Assembly (NCBI RefSeq): GCF_003143855.1
Contig: NZ_QFRK01000004.1
Location: 62,001-126,000, forward strand
Direction of reading: 5' to 3'
Source of the DNA: Streptomyces sp. NWU339
GTDB lineage: Bacteria > Actinomycetota > Actinomycetes > Streptomycetales > Streptomycetaceae
DNA: 64,000 nucleotides
The notes beneath the pieces were generated by a model. The model had not been told where the DNA came from. It saw nothing but the letters and a program-made list of their open reading frames with translations, and ran no database searches. Every line of letters begins with the position of its first letter. The first letter of the stretch is position 1. Below, piece by piece: positions 60,590 through 64,000 of the stretch. The translations under genes were made by a program, and so were the position numbers.

Positions 60590-61519
60590 GTGTCGAAGTG
60601 TCGCGTGGTCGCAGTCGCCGAGTCCAGTCCGTCCACTCCTGGGTGTGACTGCCTCGCCCATCGGTTCGGCAACGCGGCCGACCGGCCGGGGCGCCGGCCC
60701 CGGTACGCCTCGGACATGAGCGATGCGGAGTGGACACGGGTGCGGGATCTGCTGCCGGTGCCGGGATGGCCGGCGGGCCGGGGCGGGCGGCCGGAGGGCT
60801 ACTGCCACCGGCAGATGATCGATGCGGTGCGCTGCCTCGTGGACAACGGCATCAAGTGGCGGGCGATGCCGGCCGACTTCCCGCCCTGGTCGCGGGTGTA
60901 TGCCTTCTTCGCCCGCTGGCGGGATGCGGGGCTGGCGGCCGAGCTGCACGACCGGCTGCGCGAGGCCATCCGCCGCTCGGAGGGCCGCAAGGAGGAGCCG
61001 AGTGCGGCGGTGGTGGACTCGCAGTCGGTGAAGGCGGACGCCACCGTCACCCTCGCCTCGCGGGGTTTCGACGCCGGGAAGAAGATCAACGGGCGCAAGC
61101 GGCACCTGCTCACCGACACCCTCGGACTCCTGCCGGCCGTGCTGGTCACCCCGGCTTCCACCACCGACCGGGACGCCGCCCGCCTGCTGCTGCCCGCGGC
61201 GAAGGGCCGCTTTCGGCAACTCTCACGGGTCTGGGCCGACGGCGGTTACCCCGGCCACCTCGCCGACTGGACCGCCCAGCATCTCGGAGTGGTCCTGGAC
61301 GTCGTCCGCCGCAGCGACGACGTCCAGGGTTTTCAGGTGCTGCCCCGCCGCTGGGTCGTGGAAAGATCCTTTGCCTGGTTCCTGCGCAGCCGGCGCCTGG
61401 TCCGTGACTACGAGCGGCGCACCGACACCAGCGAGGCCGTCGTCCTGTGGTCGATGACCATGCTCATGAGCCGCCGCCCGGCCGCCCGGCACCAGCCTGT
61501 TCCGGTGCGGGCAGCGTGA
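60590..61519 (+). CDS. IS5 family transposase
   Basis: A 309-residue DDE transposase. The N-terminal DUF4096-type domain reads MSDAEWTRVRDLLPVPGWPAGRGGRPEGYCHRQMIDAVRCLVDNGIKWRAMPADFPPWSRVYAFFARWRDAG. The catalytic core has VVDSQSVKA (first Asp), NGRKRHLLTDTLG, VWADGGYPG (second Asp) and RWVVERSFAWFLRSRRLVRDYE (Glu in the Y-(2)-R-(3)-E-like block). It may start at GTG 60590, or at the ATG at about 60717 before SDAEW. Its 3' end overlaps the convergent passenger gene by 56 bp. It looks intact. Confidence 0.92.
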   Translation: MSKCRVVAVAESSPSTPGCDCLAHRFGNAADRPGRRPRYASDMSDAEWTRVRDLLPVPGWPAGRGGRPEGYCHRQMIDAVRCLVDNGIKWRAMPADFPPWSRVYAFFARWRDAGLAAELHDRLREAIRRSEGRKEEPSAAVVDSQSVKADATVTLASRGFDAGKKINGRKRHLLTDTLGLLPAVLVTPASTTDRDAARLLLPAAKGRFRQLSRVWADGGYPGHLADWTAQHLGVVLDVVRRSDDVQGFQVLPRRWVVERSFAWFLRSRRLVRDYERRTDTSEAVVLWSMTMLMSRRPAARHQPVPVRAA

Positions 61520-61976
61520 ACCTGCCCGGCTTGGCCTCGACCAGCCAGCCCCGCTCCACCAGCCGCTTCAGCCGGGCCCGCGCGCCCTCGACCCGGGAGG
61601 CGGACGCGCTGTCCCAGCCCAGCACCACCGCCGCCCGCCGGGCACCGAGCCCGTCGGCTCCCGCCTCCGCGGCGGCGGCCAGCACCGCCTGGTAGTCCAC
61701 CGACAACACCTCGACTCCGGGAGCGTCCTGGCGGTGAGGCACCGCCCGGCGCGGCCCCACCGGCTTCCTCGGCGGCACCCCGCCGGCCACGTCGGCGGGC
61801 GCGTCCGCCTCGGCCAGCGCCTCCAGATACTGCTCCAGGCCGATCACCCGGCGCCGGAGCAGCTCTTCCGCCTCGGCCAGGGCCGCCCGCACCCGCTCCA
61901 GTTCGGCTGCGAGTTCTTCCACCTGCACCACCGCGGCCTTCTGCCGCGCTTCCAAAACCGCCCGCATCGACGGCAT
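61464..61976 (-). CDS. IS-borne passenger protein with coiled coil and winged-HTH-like end
   Basis: A 170-residue protein of unknown function inside the IS5-type element, convergent with the transposase. The N-terminal third is a long amphipathic helix or coiled coil (VLEARQKAAVVQVEELAAELERVRAALAEAEELLRRRVIGLEQYLEALAE). The C-terminal third looks like a helix-turn-helix or winged-helix domain (YQAVLAAAAEAGADGLGARRAAVVLGWDSASASRVEGARARLKRLVERGWLVEAKPGRFTLP). Together these suggest a DNA-binding protein, perhaps a transposition accessory or regulator. ATG 61976 is used; ATG 61994 is possible. Frame quality (Ala/Glu/Leu heptads) argues that it is a real gene rather than a shadow. Confidence 0.65.
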   Translation of the reverse strand: MPSMRAVLEARQKAAVVQVEELAAELERVRAALAEAEELLRRRVIGLEQYLEALAEADAPADVAGGVPPRKPVGPRRAVPHRQDAPGVEVLSVDYQAVLAAAAEAGADGLGARRAAVVLGWDSASASRVEGARARLKRLVERGWLVEAKPGRFTLPAPEQAGAGRPGGGS

Positions 61977-62217
61977 CCGCCACCCCCACGACATCTCGCC
62001 CGGCAACAAGCCAAGGCTCCCGCGGCAGCAGCTACTTCGTGTCTGACCAGCAAGGACGTCACACAAGGTTCGGAAAGAGAACGGCCTCTTAGCTTGGCGT
62101 TTAACGTCGCAGGTCACTCGACCTGCTGAGATCCCCGGGAACCGGCGGCACATGACGCGGCCGTTCTTCACGCTTCGAGATGTCGAGTAACGAAGCACGA
62201 GAGAACGGCCGCTGCGT

Positions 62218-63576
62218 ATGAGTCTCCCCGCCGAGGCGCCCGCAGGCGAGGCATTGGGCGTGTTGTCCCGCTTTCGGGTCGAGTTCTACGACTGCCTCTA
62301 CTCCCGCGCGGACGCACTCTTCGAGCTCACCGACGCGGTGCTGTGCGCGGACGGGCCGGTGAAAACCCTGGTCGAACTGTCGCTGGCGGCCGAGCACCGG
62401 CGCGGGCACGGCGCCCTGTACGCTGCGTTGGACCGGGGCCGGCTGGAACCGGCACGGTTGCGCCGCACGCTGGCCGGGCTGCCGCTACCGAGGGCGGCCG
62501 ACGGGCGGATCGTGCTGGCGGTGGACGTCAGCAACTGGCTCCGCCCGGACGCGCCGACCAGCGACGAGCGGCTGTTCTGCCACGTCTACGGACGCGGCGA
62601 CCGCAGCTCGGACCAGCTGGTGCCCGGCTGGCCCTACTCCTTCGTCGCCGCCCTGGAGTCCGGCCGCACCTCCTGGGTCGCTCTGCTGGACGCCGTACGG
62701 CTCGGGCCGGCGGACGACGCGACCACTGTCACAGCCGCCCAACTCCGCAATGTCATCGAGCGGTTGACGAGCGCAGGCCACTGGGCACCGGGCGATCCGG
62801 ACATCGTGATCGTGATGGACTCCGGCTACGACGTCGCCTACCTGACCCACGCTCTCGCCGACCTTCCCGTCGTGCTGGTCGGACGGCTGCGCTCGGACCG
62901 GGTCATGCTCCGTGACCCTGGCCCTGCCCGGTCGGGCCCCCGGGGCGGGCGTCCCCGCCGGCATGGCGGCGTCCTCACGTTCAAGAAGCCCGACAGCTGG
63001 CACGAGCCGGATGTCACGACCGCCACGGACACCACCCGCTACGGCACGGCCACCGCGACGGCCTGGGACCGGATGCACCCCCGGCTCACCCACCGCGGCC
63101 CCTGGCTGGCCCACGCCAAGGAAGAACTCCCCATCCTGCACGGCACGTTGATCCGCCTGAAGGTCGAGCGCCTGCCCGGTGACCGCGACCCGAAACCGGT
63201 CTGGCTGTGGTGCTCGGCCACCGCCGCCGCACCGGCGGACGTGGACCGCTGGTGGCAGGTGTTCCTGCGCAGATTCGACCTGGAGCACACCTTCCGGCTG
63301 ATGAAGCAGACCCTGGGCTGGACCGCCCCGAAGGTCCGCCACGCGGACACCGCCGACCTGTGGACCTGGCTGATCATCGCCGCCCACACCCAGCTCCGTC
63401 TGGCCCGGCCGCTCGCCGAGGACCTGCGCCGCCCCTGGGAACGGCCTGCCGCACCGCGTCGGCTCACCCCGGCCCGGGTGCGGCGGGGGTTTCGCAACGT
63501 CCGCGCGGCCACGGCGAGGCTGTCGCACAACTCCTGCCCGGTGAAGGTCAAGAGCGAGTTCTGGCCGTGTGGCTGA
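62218..63576 (+). CDS. DDE transposase (IS701-like/NF041680 type), 3' end replaced
   Basis: A 452-codon frame. The first 435 or so residues form a transposase of a group common in streptomycetes: VLSRFRVEFYDCLYSRADALFELTDAVLCADGPVKTLVELSLAAEHRRGHGALYAAL, the catalytic DVSNWLRPDAPTSDERLFCHVYGRG, IVIVMDSGYDVAYLTHAL and WWQVFLRRFDLEHTFRLMKQTLGWTAPKVR (Glu region). After RGFRNVRAATA the usual Pro/Lys-rich tail (of the P-x-P-GRP-GSKN kind) is missing. The last residues RLSHNSCPVKVKSEFWPCG are read from the end of the next IS, so this is a chimeric, probably inactive C-terminus. About 125 bp of AT-richer leader with a GCAGGTC/GACCTGC hairpin precedes the ATG. Confidence 0.8.
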   Translation: MSLPAEAPAGEALGVLSRFRVEFYDCLYSRADALFELTDAVLCADGPVKTLVELSLAAEHRRGHGALYAALDRGRLEPARLRRTLAGLPLPRAADGRIVLAVDVSNWLRPDAPTSDERLFCHVYGRGDRSSDQLVPGWPYSFVAALESGRTSWVALLDAVRLGPADDATTVTAAQLRNVIERLTSAGHWAPGDPDIVIVMDSGYDVAYLTHALADLPVVLVGRLRSDRVMLRDPGPARSGPRGGRPRRHGGVLTFKKPDSWHEPDVTTATDTTRYGTATATAWDRMHPRLTHRGPWLAHAKEELPILHGTLIRLKVERLPGDRDPKPVWLWCSATAAAPADVDRWWQVFLRRFDLEHTFRLMKQTLGWTAPKVRHADTADLWTWLIIAAHTQLRLARPLAEDLRRPWERPAAPRRLTPARVRRGFRNVRAATARLSHNSCPVKVKSEFWPCG

Positions 63577-64000
63577 GCAGTTTGTTGAGGTTGTGGACCG
63601 TGCCGAGGAGCTTGATCTCGGCGTCCACGGCCGGGCGGCCGCGGTAGTTGAGGTGGCGCCCGAATCGCTGGAAGAGCTGGGCGAATCCCGGCTCGACCAG
63701 GGCACTGCGTTGCCGGTACTGGGCCCGACCGGTTGGGGTGGCGAGGCGGGCGGCCATCGCGTGCTGGCCGGCGCGGGCGTGTCGGCGCTTCGCGGGAAGG
63801 CCTGCCTGGTGGGCTTCGCTGGTGACCGAGACCAGCAGCGGAAGGTCGGTGAGGGCTTCGAAGGCGGCGGTGGAGGCGTATCCGCTGTCGGCGAGCCAGA
63901 GCTGGATGTCACCGGGAAGCCCGGCGGCCTGGTGGTTGTGCCGGGTCTTGGCCACCATCGGGACGAGGGCCGTGGTGTCCGAGGGATTGTCGTGCACCTC
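63548..64000 (-). CDS. IS1182-type transposase, C-terminal part, runs off the window
   Basis: The last 150 or so codons of a DDE transposase whose start lies beyond the window end. Visible are PSDTTALVPMVAKTRHNHQAAG, LWLADSGYASTAAFEAL (the second catalytic Asp region) and, near the end, RAQYRQRSALVEPGFAQLFQRFGRHLNYRGRPAVDAEIKLLGTVHNLNKLL with the conserved Glu. This order fits IS1182-family (DDE_Tnp_1) transposases. Its downstream end, at about 63515-63547, lies inside the preceding transposase gene. Confidence 0.85.
   Translation of the reverse strand, partial: EVHDNPSDTTALVPMVAKTRHNHQAAGLPGDIQLWLADSGYASTAAFEALTDLPLLVSVTSEAHQAGLPAKRRHARAGQHAMAARLATPTGRAQYRQRSALVEPGFAQLFQRFGRHLNYRGRPAVDAEIKLLGTVHNLNKLLSHTARTRS

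Larger units (their letters stand above)
60444..62092 (+). mobile_element. IS5-type insertion sequence with passenger gene
   Basis: Terminal inverted repeats are CTAACTGGCTGTTCTCTATCC (60444-60464) and the complement of 62072-62092, CTAAGAGGCCGTTCTCTTTCC in part, matching at 17 of 21 positions. The element is about 1.65 kb and holds a DDE transposase gene and a convergent smaller gene. A 10-bp hairpin, GGGCCTCTTG with CAAGAGGCCC (about 60536-60587), stands directly before the transposase start and may block read-through from outside. Target duplications are not obvious. Confidence 0.65.

Noticed and set aside
1..64000. A natural-product gene cluster or classical defence island
   Set aside because: No PKS, NRPS, terpene synthase, lanthipeptide, restriction, Abi or toxin-antitoxin signature was found; apart from TnpB, the accessory part consists of ISs and small orphan genes.

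Overview
The window is high-GC actinobacterial chromosome, almost certainly from a Streptomyces. Evidence is the strong G/C third-position bias, frequent GTG starts, 4-nt ATGA/GTGA gene overlaps, Tat-type lipoproteins, a LAETG cell-wall protein, and the gene set ispG / site-2 protease / dxr at one end with rlmN at the other. No rRNA, tRNA, CRISPR array or natural-product cluster was recognised.

Layout. 1-9.7 kb (minus): two GNAT acetyltransferases, ispG, an RseP-like intramembrane protease, dxr, a long acyl-CoA dehydrogenase and a MacB-type ABC exporter. 9.9-11.7 kb (plus): a NarL-type two-component pair. 11.8-26.6 kb: a LacI-controlled oligosaccharide locus with a CUT1-type ABC importer (lipoprotein plus two permeases), GH42, GH95, a secreted GH12 and a divergent GH3. 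Four near-identical palindromes centred on GAAGCGCTTC lie in its two control regions. The enzyme set fits a branched hemicellulose, with fucosylated or galactosylated xyloglucan the best guess. The GH12 gene, last in the operon, is split by a TnpB-only IS200/IS605-type element.

26.7-49.7 kb: a polyamine / GABA catabolic region. It holds PotABCD-type uptake genes, a PuuB-like FAD oxidase, three aldehyde dehydrogenases, gabT, a second class-III aminotransferase, and PucR and Lrp regulators. Interleaved are a TraG/HerA-like membrane ATPase, a PAP2 phosphatase, a NADAR protein, adenosine deaminase and a glycerophosphodiesterase. An inverted repeat with CCG/CGG half-sites and exactly 22 bp between them occurs in two promoters of this region and is a good candidate operator.

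49.9-59 kb: an odd ABC pair, a VOC protein, a sortase-type surface protein, a thiamine importer (thiBPQ) behind a clear TPP riboswitch, and rlmN. 59-64 kb is accessory DNA: small orphan genes, a nested inverted-repeat element, an IS5-type element with a convergent passenger gene, and an IS transposase whose 3' end is cut by another IS that runs off the window.
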